Counted from the stretch's first letter, positions 16,470 through 25,973 are shown. The stretch is 64,000 bases of DNA from CAYQXJ01 sp964421565 (GCA_964421565.1 CAYQXJ010000009.1:62001-126000); one strand, 5' to 3'. Translations and numbers: made by a program. The notes: generated by a model from the sequence alone, not told the origin.

Positions 16470-17342
16470 TCAGCAGGAGTTTTGCTGCGAGTCGCGGAGT
16501 GCGTGCGTCCCGTATCCATCGCGTCGCAGGCGCAGGACGGTGTCCCGATCGGCGCGGAAGGGGCATGGCGGCGGCTCGGGCAGGGGCACGCTGTGGGTCT
16601 CGCCGAAGCCTACGGCGCGCGCCTTGCGGTTGTACGACATGACCATCAGGCGCTCGAGATTGACAGTGTCGGCAATGTTGTAGGCAAGGAGCGTTTCGAG
16701 TGCGCAGGCATCGTCCCTGCGCCGGAATTCCTGCCAAAGAACGACGGCGAAATAGCCGTCAACGCCCTCGAGTTCCCCGCGTTCGATCCCGAGCTGTTTC
16801 TCGCACCCTTTCAACCCGCCCCGGCAACCAAGTGAGGCGAGCACGTAGCGCAGATCAATGTGGGCCCTCGGCAAGTGAGCGCCCAGGTAGTCCCTCAGAA
16901 AGGGACCATCGAACTGCTTGCCGTTGTACGTGACCACGAGGCGGTAATCGCGGAGGTCTTCGCGCAAGTCTTCCAGATTGTCACCGTGGACGTAGTGTCG
17001 CACGGTTCGGCCATCGTAGAGCGCTGCCGTGGTCACATAGTCATACGGGCCGCCGAGACCCGTCGTCTCGATGTCCACGTAGGCGATGCAGTTCCGGAAC
17101 TCGGGGAAGAGTCGCCACTGCTCACAGGCGGGCAGGCCGGAGTAGAACCAGTTGACGTCGCGTCGGGACAGGCGGCGGATGGATTCCTCGGCCCGGCGCG
17201 TGATGCTCAGAGCACGCCTTCCTCTCAACGGCAATGAGGCAACGTCGCAGGCGTCTTCCCAGCGGCGTACGCCCGCGTCCCAGAGCTTCCGCTCCGTCTG
17301 CACCCCAACGCCCTGAATGTGGCAGAACGTGTTTCTCAGCAT
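16470..17342 (-). CDS. YprB-like RNase H-fold 3'-5' exonuclease
   Basis: 290 residues. The DEDD exonuclease core is visible: motif I YVDIETTGL (about residues 88-96), motif II VVTYNGKQFD and motif III YNIADTVNL. The N-terminal 75 residues (IQGVGVQTERKLWDAGV) resemble a helix-hairpin-helix segment, as in YprB relatives. It probably trims RNA or DNA ends; the substrate is unknown. ATG 17342 has AGGA upstream. The gene converges on the PAP2 gene with a 33 bp gap. Confidence 0.75.
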   Translation of the reverse strand: MLRNTFCHIQGVGVQTERKLWDAGVRRWEDACDVASLPLRGRRALSITRRAEESIRRLSRRDVNWFYSGLPACEQWRLFPEFRNCIAYVDIETTGLGGPYDYVTTAALYDGRTVRHYVHGDNLEDLREDLRDYRLVVTYNGKQFDGPFLRDYLGAHLPRAHIDLRYVLASLGCRGGLKGCEKQLGIERGELEGVDGYFAVVLWQEFRRRDDACALETLLAYNIADTVNLERLMVMSYNRKARAVGFGETHSVPLPEPPPCPFRADRDTVLRLRRDGYGTHALRDSQQNSC

Positions 17343-17583
17343 GGTATTGTTCCTGCTGCTTGGTGGCTTCTTTGCCGGACAGCCGACTTGCGGGCGCGCT
17401 CCGGCCCGCAGTATAGGTGCTCACGCCTTCTCGGATCGGGATTCGAGGGAGTCATGCACCAGCGAAAGCGTCTCTGCCGTCACCGCACACACCACACACG
17501 TCGTGTCCGCTGCTGGGCATCATAGCATCCCCCGAGGCAGGCATCCATGATGGCCCACGGCTGTGCAGACACAATGTCCAAGG

Positions 17584-17660
17584 TGGTACGCCCGGCAGGA
17601 CTCGAACCTGCGACCTGCGGTTTAGGAAACCGCCGCTCTATCCGCCTGAGCTACGGGCGC
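17584..17660 (-). tRNA. tRNA-Arg (CCT anticodon)
   Basis: Full cloverleaf on the minus strand: acceptor GCGCCCG/CGGGCGT (with a G-U pair at 1-72), D-arm with TAGCTCAGGCGG, anticodon stem GCGGT/ACCGC with loop TTCCTAA (anticodon CCT, reading AGG) and T-arm GGTTCGAGTCC. The CCA end is encoded (17584-17586). Confidence 0.95.
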
Positions 17661-17681
17661 ACCGCAGAAGCCAGAAGGGGC

Positions 17682-17710
17682 ATGATACCCTATACGCAAA
17701 CCCCAACCAA
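17682..17710 (-). promoter_or_regulatory. Candidate promoter for tRNA-Arg
   Basis: Minus strand TTGGTT (17710-17705), 17 bp, TATCAT (17687-17682), 22 bp before the tRNA 5' end. Confidence 0.5.
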
Positions 17711-17891
17711 ACGTCCGGAAGCACCGTGCGTGTCGATGGCTGCGCCGCTCAGCCCAAGCGCGGAGACGTGCGCTGTGAGGCGTTGTTGGCAACTGTCCTC
17801 CGTGGAGGGACCAGGCGGGTCTGGTGAGCGCCGGGAAAGCGAGACCACGGAAACGGAAGGCTAAGCTCCGGGCGTGCGCACGCCCCAGGGG

Positions 17892-17919
17892 TTGACAGAG
17901 AGTCTGAAGGCTGTACACT
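17892..17919 (+). promoter_or_regulatory. Promoter for the radical SAM gene
   Basis: TTGACA (17892-17897), 16 bp, TACACT (17914-17919). Apart from this and the tRNA promoter, I see nothing in the 374 bp between tRNA-Arg and the radical SAM start. The transcript would carry a leader of about 110 bases with no obvious terminator. Confidence 0.6.
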
Positions 17920-18034
17920 GGGTTTACACGTGAGAGTGTCGTCCGGATCGGGCCGCCGGATGGCCTGCTCGAGGCAGCGCTGCATTCGGGGTCGCGGTTC
18001 GAAAGGGGACCGTGTCTCGAAAGGGGGTGCGCCG

Positions 18035-19456
18035 ATGGTGATCGAACGCGTGAGGCAGTTCATGCACGGAGCTGTCGATAGCAGGATTTCCAAACTTGTA
18101 GCCAACGCGTCGCCTGACTCATTGGCCGCTATATTCCGGCTGTTCGAGAGGGTGAGCACTGACGCGCAGAACCGGCGCAACGCGGCGCGCTTTCGCTGGC
18201 TCATTGAGCAGAAAAGCGCCTTCGGCGGCTGGCTGCAGCGCGTCGCCGCGGAGCTGAACCCTAAGGTACGCCGCTGCCTGGTACGCAATCTCTACGGCAA
18301 TGCCTGGTTCCTTAACGCAGGTCTGCGCAAGCGTTTCGCGAGGCGACACGGCTTCAAACCGCCGAACATCATCGTCTTCGACGTGACGGCCCGGTGCAAC
18401 CTGCGCTGCGAGGGCTGCTGGGCGGCGATGTACGGCAAGCGAGACGACCTCCCGCGGGAGCTGCTCCACAAGGCTGTGACCGAGGCGGAGGAGGAAATGG
18501 GCGTGCACTTCTTCGTCTTCTCGGGTGGCGAACCGACACTTCGGCCAGACCTGGTCGATTTCTGCCGTGACCACCCGGACTCGCAGTTCCAGGTATACAC
18601 GAACGGCACGTTGATAGACGAGCAGATGGCCGCGCAGTTCGCCGACTGTGGGAACGTGATGCCGATGCTGAGCGTCGAGGGCAGTGCCGCACACACTGAC
18701 GGGCGCCGGGGAGAGGGGACGCACGAGCGGGTGATGCAGGCGATGGAGCGATTGCGGCGGCATGGCGTCCTGTTCGGCTTCAGTGTGACCGCTACGGCGA
18801 ACAATACCGAGCAGGTTATGAGCGAAGAGTTCGTTAAGCATATGGTCGCCGCCGGGTGCCTGTACGGATGGTATTTCCAGTACATCCCCATCGGCCGCAA
18901 CCCCAGTTTGGATCTCATGGTGCGAGCCGAGCAGCGCGAGATGATGCGCGTGCGGGTCTATGAACTCCGGAACAAGTATCCTATCTTCCTGGCTGATTTC
19001 TGGAACGACGGGCCGGAAGTGAACGGCTGCATGGCGGGCGGCAAGCGGTATTTCCACGTGAACAACAACGGCGACATCGAACCCTGCGTCTTTTGTCACT
19101 TTGCCATCCACAATATACGTGACACATCCCTCACGGAGGCTCTGAAGCACCCCTTCTTCCGTGCAATCCGTGAAGGCATCCCCTACGATGGCAATCTGTT
19201 GCGGCCGTGCATGCTGATTGACCGGCCCCATGTGTTCCGCAGCTACGTGGAAGAATATGGCCCGCGGCCGACCCATCCCGGCGCGGAGACCCTCGTCGAA
19301 GAACTGGCCTCCGGACTGGATGAGCACGCACGGGAGTGGGCGGAACTGGCCGACGAGAGGTGGCAGAACGGGTGCGCTCTGCCCATGTACCCCTTCCCGC
19401 CCGGTTCTCGGCCTCAGCATCTCGATGCACCGCAAGAGGTAGGCTCGCCTGCCTGA
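18035..19456 (+). CDS. Radical SAM protein with SPASM-like C-terminus
   Basis: 473 residues. An N-terminal helical region (about 1-110) precedes the radical SAM barrel with CNLRCEGC (CxxxCxxC, about residues 124-131) and the SAM-binding FSGGEPTLRPD. The C-terminal region has extra cysteines (NGCMAGGKRYFHVN, EPCVFCH, LRPCML) compatible with an auxiliary iron-sulfur cluster, as in SPASM/twitch proteins. Substrate unknown; no peptide precursor or cofactor genes are next to it. ATG 18035 has AAGGGGG upstream. An in-frame GTG at 17930 would put an Arg/Gly-rich, unlikely N-terminus on the protein. Confidence 0.8.
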   Translation: MVIERVRQFMHGAVDSRISKLVANASPDSLAAIFRLFERVSTDAQNRRNAARFRWLIEQKSAFGGWLQRVAAELNPKVRRCLVRNLYGNAWFLNAGLRKRFARRHGFKPPNIIVFDVTARCNLRCEGCWAAMYGKRDDLPRELLHKAVTEAEEEMGVHFFVFSGGEPTLRPDLVDFCRDHPDSQFQVYTNGTLIDEQMAAQFADCGNVMPMLSVEGSAAHTDGRRGEGTHERVMQAMERLRRHGVLFGFSVTATANNTEQVMSEEFVKHMVAAGCLYGWYFQYIPIGRNPSLDLMVRAEQREMMRVRVYELRNKYPIFLADFWNDGPEVNGCMAGGKRYFHVNNNGDIEPCVFCHFAIHNIRDTSLTEALKHPFFRAIREGIPYDGNLLRPCMLIDRPHVFRSYVEEYGPRPTHPGAETLVEELASGLDEHAREWAELADERWQNGCALPMYPFPPGSRPQHLDAPQEVGSPA

Positions 19457-19518
19457 CGCTATGCCGTCCGAGTAATCTGGCGCCCCGAGGGCGCCCTGTG
19501 TACGAGTGGAGCTGAAGG

Positions 19519-21858
19519 ATGATGGCAGGCCACGAAAACGAGACCGGCAGGGTCGAACTGCCGGTCATCGCGTTGCGCAACATGGTCACGTTCCCTGGTG
19601 TGATGGCGGGCTTGCGCGTAGGCCGTCCCCGCTCGCGGGCTGCGCTCGAGAGCGCCATCGCTGCGGACGGTCGGGTTGTGCTCCTGGCGCAGAAAGAGGC
19701 AGACGCGGAGGAACCGACGGCGGAGGATTTGTACGACGTGGGAACCGTCAGTCGGATAATTGCTCGCAAGGAGACGGATGAACCGGGCGTCTTCAGCGTG
19801 CACGTGGAAGGTCTGCGACGTTGCCGCTTGGTCTCCTACACCCGGGAGACACCAGCCATTATCGCTGAAGTCGAACCGCTATCTGACAGCGAGGAAAGCG
19901 TCCCCGACGACCTGAGGGAGGAGGTCCGCTCGCTCTTCAGTGCAACGGACCAGGGCAACGCCATGCTGCAAATGCTGGGCACGATGGAGAACCCGCCCCC
20001 GCGGGATTGGGCGATCGCCCACGTGTTAGACCTTCCCGTTGAAGAGAAGCAACGGTTGCTCTCAACAACCGACCGGGAGCAGAGATACCGCATGCTGCTG
20101 CCCGTCTTGCGCGTTGAACAGCAGATTGAGGAGGCCGGACGCCGCTTGCGGGGAGAGGCCCGCAGGTCGGTGACCGCCGAAGACAGGCTCGATTACCTGC
20201 GAATGAGAAAGCAGCAAGTACTGCAGGAGCTGGACGAGGTAGGCGAAAGCCCTGACTCTGAGCTGCAGGACCTGCGTCGGCGTCTGCAGGAGGCCGATTT
20301 GCCGGACGAGGCCGAGCAAGAGGCCGAAAGGGAACTGGCAAGACTTGAACGTATGCCCACCGGGTCGCCCGAGTACGGAGTTGCGGTCGATTACCTGAAC
20401 TGGATTATTGACCTGCCGTGGTCGGAGTCGAGTGCAGCAGAGATCAACCTGGAGAAGGCATGCGAGGTACTTGACAGAGATCATTACGACCGCTCCAAGG
20501 TGAAGGAGCGGATTCTTGAGTACCTGAGCGTTCGAAAACTGCGGCCGGAGCGCGAGGGAGCCATACTCTGCTTCGTCGGCGCACCCGGTGTGGGCAAGAC
20601 ATCGATGGGCCGCTCAATCGCTGAGGCGACTGGGCGCCGCTTCCATCGAGTGTCGCTGGGGGGCGTACGGGATGAGGCCGAACTGCGTGGCCACCGGCGC
20701 ACCTATATCGGTGCGCTGCCCGGACGCATCATCAGGGCGCTCCGGACCGTGGGCGTCAACAACCCCGTGCTGCTGCTCGACGAAGTCGACAAGCTGCAGC
20801 CGGGGCTCCGGGGGGACCCCACTGCCGCGTTGCTCGAGGTGCTGGACCCCGAGCAGAATGCCGAGTTCGTCGACAGCTACCTGGCGGTTGCCTTCGATCT
20901 CTCCCGCGTGATGTTCATCGGCACGGCAAACACGACGGACACAATCCCCGCAGCGTTGCTGGACCGTATGGAAGTCATTGAGTTGCCTGGCTACACGACG
21001 GCCGAGAAGGTGGAGATCGCCCGCCGATACCTGGTACCTAAGCAGGTGGCAGCCACAGGCCTGGACGAGGAATGCGTGGTGTTCAAGAACGATGCCCTGG
21101 CCGTGCTCGTGGACCGCTACACGCAAGAGGCAGGGGTGCGAAACCTGGAGCGTCATATCGCCTCTGCTTGTCGCAAGCTGGCGCGCGAACAGATGGGAGG
21201 CCGGCGAGCTCTGTGGTATCTGGATGCCGAGCGGGTAGTTGACCTGCTGGGACCACCGAAGTACCAGCCGAACCGCTTGGAGAAGGGCGGAAGGCCGGGC
21301 ATCTGTCCCACCCTTGCCGTGTCCGCAGCGGGAGGCGAATTGCTGCTGGTGGAGGCCGAGCGGCTTGCGGGCGATGGCAAGCTGATTGTCACCGGCCGGG
21401 CCGGTCCGGTACTGAGAGAGAGTGCGACGCTTGCGCTCGCCCTGTTGAAGGGGCGTGCTGAAAGGCTCGGGACAGAGGCGGACACGCTGAGAAAGTCGGA
21501 CTTCCACGTTCATTTCCCAGCGGGCGCTCAACCCAAGGAGGGGGCGTCGGCAGGTCTTCCGGTGGCGTTGGCGCTGGTCTCCCTGCTGATGCAGCGGCCC
21601 GTGCCTGAGGACGCCGCCGCCATTGGTGAGATAACGCTCCGTGGCCGGGTGCTGCGCGTGGAACGCATCGCAGAACGCCTGGCTGCGGCGGGCCGCGCAG
21701 GCATTCGGCGCATCGTAGTGCCCGAACGCAACCGTCCTAATATTGAGAGCTTAGGCGATAAGGAGTACTTGGCAGGTGTCCGTTTGCTCTACGTGCGTTC
21801 GCTCGATGATGCCGTGGGGGCCCTGCTGCCCCGCGGCGTGGGCGCGCGGGCCGAATGA
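19519..21858 (+). CDS. lon: Lon protease homologue with Arg in place of the catalytic Lys
   Basis: 779 residues, full Lon length (E. coli 784): N-terminal substrate domain (VELPVIALRNMVTFPG), coiled-coil linker, AAA+ module with Walker A GAPGVGKTS, Walker B VLLLDEVDK and sensor/Arg-finger region IGTANTTDTIP..LLDRMEVI, and C-terminal protease domain. The catalytic serine is present (GASAG, Ser677), but the lysine expected 43 residues later lies in a changed motif. Where Lon normally reads GGLKEKLLAA, this protein reads ERIAERLAAA, placing Arg720 at the lysine position. The ATPase motifs are intact. It may be an unfoldase without peptidase activity, or use a shifted base. ATG 19519 has GCTGAAGG upstream. 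Confidence 0.9.
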   Translation: MMAGHENETGRVELPVIALRNMVTFPGVMAGLRVGRPRSRAALESAIAADGRVVLLAQKEADAEEPTAEDLYDVGTVSRIIARKETDEPGVFSVHVEGLRRCRLVSYTRETPAIIAEVEPLSDSEESVPDDLREEVRSLFSATDQGNAMLQMLGTMENPPPRDWAIAHVLDLPVEEKQRLLSTTDREQRYRMLLPVLRVEQQIEEAGRRLRGEARRSVTAEDRLDYLRMRKQQVLQELDEVGESPDSELQDLRRRLQEADLPDEAEQEAERELARLERMPTGSPEYGVAVDYLNWIIDLPWSESSAAEINLEKACEVLDRDHYDRSKVKERILEYLSVRKLRPEREGAILCFVGAPGVGKTSMGRSIAEATGRRFHRVSLGGVRDEAELRGHRRTYIGALPGRIIRALRTVGVNNPVLLLDEVDKLQPGLRGDPTAALLEVLDPEQNAEFVDSYLAVAFDLSRVMFIGTANTTDTIPAALLDRMEVIELPGYTTAEKVEIARRYLVPKQVAATGLDEECVVFKNDALAVLVDRYTQEAGVRNLERHIASACRKLAREQMGGRRALWYLDAERVVDLLGPPKYQPNRLEKGGRPGICPTLAVSAAGGELLLVEAERLAGDGKLIVTGRAGPVLRESATLALALLKGRAERLGTEADTLRKSDFHVHFPAGAQPKEGASAGLPVALALVSLLMQRPVPEDAAAIGEITLRGRVLRVERIAERLAAAGRAGIRRIVVPERNRPNIESLGDKEYLAGVRLLYVRSLDDAVGALLPRGVGARAE

Positions 21859-21886
21859 GCCGCCACTGATCCATAGGAGACGCGAG

Positions 21887-22489
21887 GTGAAGCTGCTGCT
21901 GGCAACGCGGAACGTCGGTAAGCTGGAGGAGATGGAAGACCTGTTGCAGGGACTTGACGTCCAGACCGCTACCATAGCCGATCTTCCGCAGGCGCCACAT
22001 GTCGAAGAGACAGGTAGCACGTTGCAGGAGAACGCGGCGATGAAGGCGTCGCAGTGCGCCAAGGCGTGCGGTATGCACGCCGTTGCAGATGATTCCGGAT
22101 TGTTCGTGGACGCACTGGGGGGCAGGCCCGGCGTGCGCAGTGCACGATATGCCGGGCCTGGTGCCGGTTCCGAAGCCCTCTGCGGCAAATTGCTGGAGGA
22201 GATGCAGGGCGTGCCTCGGGACGGGCGAAGCGCCAGGTTCCGGTGCTGCATCGTGCTCGCTGACCCAGGTGGCGGGCTGATCTTCACGGTTGAGGGGGCT
22301 GTGGAAGGAATCATCACCGAACAGATGCGAGGCACCGGGGGCTTCGGCTACGACCCCGTCTTCTACCACCCTCCCTCCGGGGCAACCTTTGCCGAAGTCA
22401 GTCGCAGGCGGAAAAACGCAGTCAGTCACCGGGGGCGCGCTCTGCGACGCTTTCGCGAGGAGTTGGCAAGTCTCCTTGGGCAATCGTGA
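21887..22489 (+). CDS. rdgB: RdgB/HAM1 dITP/XTP pyrophosphatase
   Basis: 200 residues. Hydrolyses non-canonical purine nucleotides (dITP, XTP) to clean the nucleotide pool. The N-terminal LLATRNVGKLEEM is the family signature (TxNxxK), followed by ETGSTLQENAAMKA, VADDSGLFVDALGGRPGVRSARYAG and GTGGFGYDPVF. The GTG at 21887 has AGGAG twelve bases upstream; starting here gives the usual N-terminus. It follows lon by 28 bp and probably shares its transcript. Its stop abuts that of the convergent RraA-like gene. Confidence 0.93.
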   Translation: MKLLLATRNVGKLEEMEDLLQGLDVQTATIADLPQAPHVEETGSTLQENAAMKASQCAKACGMHAVADDSGLFVDALGGRPGVRSARYAGPGAGSEALCGKLLEEMQGVPRDGRSARFRCCIVLADPGGGLIFTVEGAVEGIITEQMRGTGGFGYDPVFYHPPSGATFAEVSRRRKNAVSHRGRALRRFREELASLLGQS

Positions 22490-23221
22490 TCAAGGGCCTT
22501 GTTGCGCGGCAGCGTCGCCGAGGGTGAAGTCCTCAGGCAGGCCCAGTTCTCTGTAGAGCCGCGCACGGCCAGCCTGGTCCTGCTGCTGTATGTCCCGGGC
22601 AACGGGCAGCACCTTGTTGACTGCGGCGCCAGGCACGACGATCACGCCGTCTCCATCCGCAGCGATCAGATCCCCCGGATGCACGTAAACCCCGCCGCAC
22701 GTGACTGGTTGCTGGAACGAGTCCACACGGACGCGGTTGGGCTGAATGCCCCGGCAGAAGCCGTCGTGGTAGACCGGGACCCTTTGCTTGATCAACTCGT
22801 CCGAGTCGCGGACGCCGGTGTTGCTGACGGCTCCGACAGCGCCGCGGGCGAGCCAACTGAGGGAATTGTTCGAACCGATGAAGCCGCATCCGGGATTGCC
22901 GCTACCGTCGAAGACGATCAGATCGCCCTGTTGAAGATGATCCGCCCATCCGAGCTGCTCTCCGTACCATTGCGACGCCTTGCGTCTGTACTCCTGTGGG
23001 GACTGAGCCGTAAAGCGCTCCCTTGCAGGCACATACCGAACAGTGAAGGCAACGCCCACTATGCAATGCGCCAATGTCTCAGCATCTCGCCATAGTGGTC
23101 GGATGCAGGGAACCATCAGACCCCGGTCGAACAGGCCAAAGGCATCCATGGCGTCGTGCCAGTCGGTGACGCGTATGCCTCGGCACTCTGCCAACAAGGC
23201 GCGGCGCTCTACTTGGTCCAT
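22490..23221 (-). CDS. RraA-like / HMG aldolase family protein
   Basis: 243 residues of the RraA superfamily (regulator of RNase E-like fold; includes 4-hydroxy-4-methyl-2-oxoglutarate/oxaloacetate aldolases). The family core is visible: DLIVFDGSGN, GSNNSLSWLARGAVGAVSNTGVRDSDEL (the G.R-D metal/substrate motif) and GDLIAADGDGVIVVP. Length above 200 and the context with two transporters favour a metabolic aldolase or isomerase rather than an RNase E regulator. It follows the MFS gene at 23289 by 67 bp and is probably the last gene of that operon. Confidence 0.75.
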   Translation of the reverse strand: MDQVERRALLAECRGIRVTDWHDAMDAFGLFDRGLMVPCIRPLWRDAETLAHCIVGVAFTVRYVPARERFTAQSPQEYRRKASQWYGEQLGWADHLQQGDLIVFDGSGNPGCGFIGSNNSLSWLARGAVGAVSNTGVRDSDELIKQRVPVYHDGFCRGIQPNRVRVDSFQQPVTCGGVYVHPGDLIAADGDGVIVVPGAAVNKVLPVARDIQQQDQAGRARLYRELGLPEDFTLGDAAAQQGP

Positions 23222-23288
23222 GTGCGCTCCTTATCAGTTCCAATGGAATCCCGGCACGGCGGCCCGACATCCGTAGGCCCCGTGTTCG

Positions 23289-24524
23289 CTAACCATTGCT
23301 TGGCGCCTGAACGCAGAAGAACAGGGCCCAGGCAATGAAGGCCAGCACTGCGCAGCCTGCAAACAGTTGCCGGAATGTGAGCAAGCCGATGTCAATGAAC
23401 CAACCTGCCAGTGGAGGGCAGATCGCTCGCGGCACCCCGACAAAGGTGAGTGAAAGGGCAATGTAGCTTGGAATCCGGTTCGGTTCAGCGAAACGCATGA
23501 TGGCTGGCAGGAAACTGGTAAGCCGCATGCCAAAGGCCAGCCCCAAAAAGGTCCATGCCACCGAGACGGCGATAGGGCTCGATGTGAACACAACGATGAC
23601 AGCGGCTGCAACGAACAAAGCGGGCGCCAAACGGAAGGGGGCGATCACATTCCTACGGTCGCTCAGGTAGCCGCCTGCCAGAGATCCCACGGCCATACTG
23701 CCCTGGTAAAACGCCGTGAACGTGCCGGTGATGCCGTCCGAAACACCTGGATGCGTCAGGCCGTAGCGCGTCAGGAACGTGACGATGAGTGTCATGGGCA
23801 GACCGAGCGCTACGGAGCCGATAAGGAAGCGACGAAAGGGGCCCGGCGCAAGCAGTATGCCCGCCAACCCGCCGAAGTATGCCCTCCACGGCCGGTCACG
23901 ATGGTGCGGCAGCCCGTCGCGACGTTCCTCCTGTATCAACGCGACACAGACCAGCGACGCTGCCATGCACGCCACTGCCGGAGCAAGCAGTACCTGGTAG
24001 CGTGTCGGCGGAGGGTAGCTGCCCATCACCCACCGGATGAAGAGCCCCAGGACCACGCCGACTAACCCGGACAGTGCCCGCCGTACACCCAGAACGCTTG
24101 CCCACGCACCCGACGGGCTTGTCTTTGCGTAGAAGTCCGACCAGAGCGGCCCGATCACGCCTGTGGCCAGCCGGTTGATGGCAAGTGCCATAAAATAGAG
24201 TGAAAGTGTGGGTGCGGGTTTCCAGAAAAGGAATAGACTGGCGAGGAAGGCCGCATACCCGACACGCTGAATGGCTGCCCAGATCAGCACGGCGCGCTTC
24301 TTGTACGCCAGTCCCTCCAGCATCCGCGCTGCGAAGACCTGGGGGACGAGCTGTCCCAGCCAGAAGACGAATGCCACCAAGCCGAGCAGCAGGCCCGAGT
24401 CGCTCAGGTCGGCGATCATCCTGGGCACGACCTGGCCCCGGTTGAACAGCGTTATGCTGGCGAAGAAGAACACGCCGTCCAGGGCGTGCAGCAGAGCGTT
24501 GCGCTGGAGGCGATGGTCGCTCAA
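23289..24524 (-). CDS. MFS transporter (first of two paralogues)
   Basis: 411 residues with about 12 hydrophobic helices and the usual MFS organisation. The N-terminus NALLHALDGVFFFASITLFNRG is nearly the same as that of the neighbouring transporter at 24613 (NAVLHVLDGVFFFAGIALFSRE), so the two arose by duplication. Substrate unknown. The link with an RraA-like aldolase suggests uptake of an organic acid (inference). Confidence 0.8.
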   Translation of the reverse strand: MSDHRLQRNALLHALDGVFFFASITLFNRGQVVPRMIADLSDSGLLLGLVAFVFWLGQLVPQVFAARMLEGLAYKKRAVLIWAAIQRVGYAAFLASLFLFWKPAPTLSLYFMALAINRLATGVIGPLWSDFYAKTSPSGAWASVLGVRRALSGLVGVVLGLFIRWVMGSYPPPTRYQVLLAPAVACMAASLVCVALIQEERRDGLPHHRDRPWRAYFGGLAGILLAPGPFRRFLIGSVALGLPMTLIVTFLTRYGLTHPGVSDGITGTFTAFYQGSMAVGSLAGGYLSDRRNVIAPFRLAPALFVAAAVIVVFTSSPIAVSVAWTFLGLAFGMRLTSFLPAIMRFAEPNRIPSYIALSLTFVGVPRAICPPLAGWFIDIGLLTFRQLFAGCAVLAFIAWALFFCVQAPSNG

Positions 24525-24612
24525 GGGTGCGGGCCGGCGGCCTTCTGAACTCTTCTGGGCGGTGCTGGAGCCCGCATTGTAGCCTTCGTGAGAACAGGAA
24601 CAACAGAATGCC

Positions 24613-25869
24613 TCACGGCCCGGCAGGCTCCGCTCGAGGCGTAAACAGCAGCAGCACCCAACCCGTCAGCGCCAGAACGCCACACGCGAGGAATACCAGA
24701 GGGTAGGAGACCCAACCCGCCTCGAGCACAACACCGGCTGCAACCGGCGCAAGGGCGAAGCCGCACCCCTGAACGGTTGAGTAGGCCGCTGTGTAGCTGG
24801 GACGGCGCGCGGGGCCCGCGTAGGTCCAGACGGCGGGGAAGCCTGCGGTCACTTGAATGCCCATGGCCAGGCCCAGGAAGCCGAAGGCCAGCAGGATGCC
24901 AACGCCATCGACGGCAGCCATTGCGCAGAGCGAAGCGGCGATCACCGCCGCCGGCAGCACGCGGTAGGGCGCTATGGGGTGGCTGCGGTCGCCAAAACGG
25001 CCCGCTACCAATGAACCGGCGCTCATAGCGACATAGAAAGCCGTAGTGAACGTGCCTGTCATCGCGTAGCTTACGCCCGGCAGCCCGAGCCCGTACTTCG
25101 TCAGGTAAGTGGCCATGACCACCAGGGGCACGGACACCAGCAGAACCGCAACGAGGAAGCGCAGAAATGCCCTGTGCCTGAGCACCCTGCCCGCAAGCGC
25201 TCGGATGAAGGCACCCCAGTTGCCTCCGCCTTGCTGGTCGGGCTTTGCCTCGGGCTCGGTGATCAGCGTAAGGCATACCGTGGACAGGGCATAGCACAAC
25301 AGCGAACCTGCCAGCAAGACCTGGTAGCGTCTCGGGTTAGCGAATCGGTCCATGACCCACTGCGATGCCGGCCCAATGCCCAGCACCACCAGACCGAACA
25401 GCGCCAGCCGCAGCCCCAGGATGCGACCCCAGGCGCTTTGCGGCGAGGTCCGGGCGAACCAGTCCGTCCATATCGGAACAATCATGCCCGATCCCAGGCT
25501 TGCGGCGCCCAGCGCGGCGAAGAACAGGGCCAGCAACAGGTGGGGCTCCTTCCACAGCAGCGGCAGTCCCAACAACAGGACCAGCCAACCCACACGCTGC
25601 GCAACCGCGCACAGCACGACGGCGCGTTTCTGCCGGGGCATCGCCTCGGCACGCCGCGCGAAGAACGTCAAAGGCGCAACATAGCCCACCCAGTAGACGA
25701 AGGCGATAAGACCTATCAGCACGTCCGAATCACTCAGGTCACGCACCATGGCCGGCATGAACACTTCGCGGCTGAACAGGGCGATACCGGCGAAGAAGAA
25801 CACGCCGTCCAGCACGTGCAGGACTGCGTTCTTGCGCAAGGCGGCGCGGCTTAGGCGATGGTTAGGCAA
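24613..25869 (-). CDS. MFS transporter (second paralogue)
   Basis: 418 residues from the chosen TTG at 25869, about 12 membrane helices, paralogous over its whole length to the transporter at 23289. The frame stays open up to an ATG at 26082, which would add 71 hydrophilic residues. The short start is preferred because it matches the paralogue's length and because a promoter (TTGCCG, 17 bp, TATACT at 25964-25936) lies inside the extension. No good ribosome-binding site is visible for the TTG, so the start is uncertain. It is 88 bp upstream of its paralogue. Confidence 0.75.
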   Translation of the reverse strand: MPNHRLSRAALRKNAVLHVLDGVFFFAGIALFSREVFMPAMVRDLSDSDVLIGLIAFVYWVGYVAPLTFFARRAEAMPRQKRAVVLCAVAQRVGWLVLLLGLPLLWKEPHLLLALFFAALGAASLGSGMIVPIWTDWFARTSPQSAWGRILGLRLALFGLVVLGIGPASQWVMDRFANPRRYQVLLAGSLLCYALSTVCLTLITEPEAKPDQQGGGNWGAFIRALAGRVLRHRAFLRFLVAVLLVSVPLVVMATYLTKYGLGLPGVSYAMTGTFTTAFYVAMSAGSLVAGRFGDRSHPIAPYRVLPAAVIAASLCAMAAVDGVGILLAFGFLGLAMGIQVTAGFPAVWTYAGPARRPSYTAAYSTVQGCGFALAPVAAGVVLEAGWVSYPLVFLACGVLALTGWVLLLFTPRAEPAGP

Positions 25870-25935
25870 GGTGTGTGCGGTGTGAGGGCAACGTTGGTAG
25901 GTGATGGGGCCAGCAGCGCGCGACGTTTCGTTGGG

Positions 25936-25964
25936 AGTATACTCCTCGCCCAGGATGGCGGCAA
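25936..25964 (-). promoter_or_regulatory. Promoter for the MFS-MFS-RraA operon
   Basis: Minus strand TTGCCG (25964-25959), 17 bp, TATACT (25941-25936). Predicted start near 25929. Confidence 0.5.
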
Positions 25965-25973
25965 ATGCGTCGG

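Noticed and set aside
18119..19435. 438-codon minus-strand open frame
   Set aside because: Shadow of the radical SAM gene; no family resemblance.
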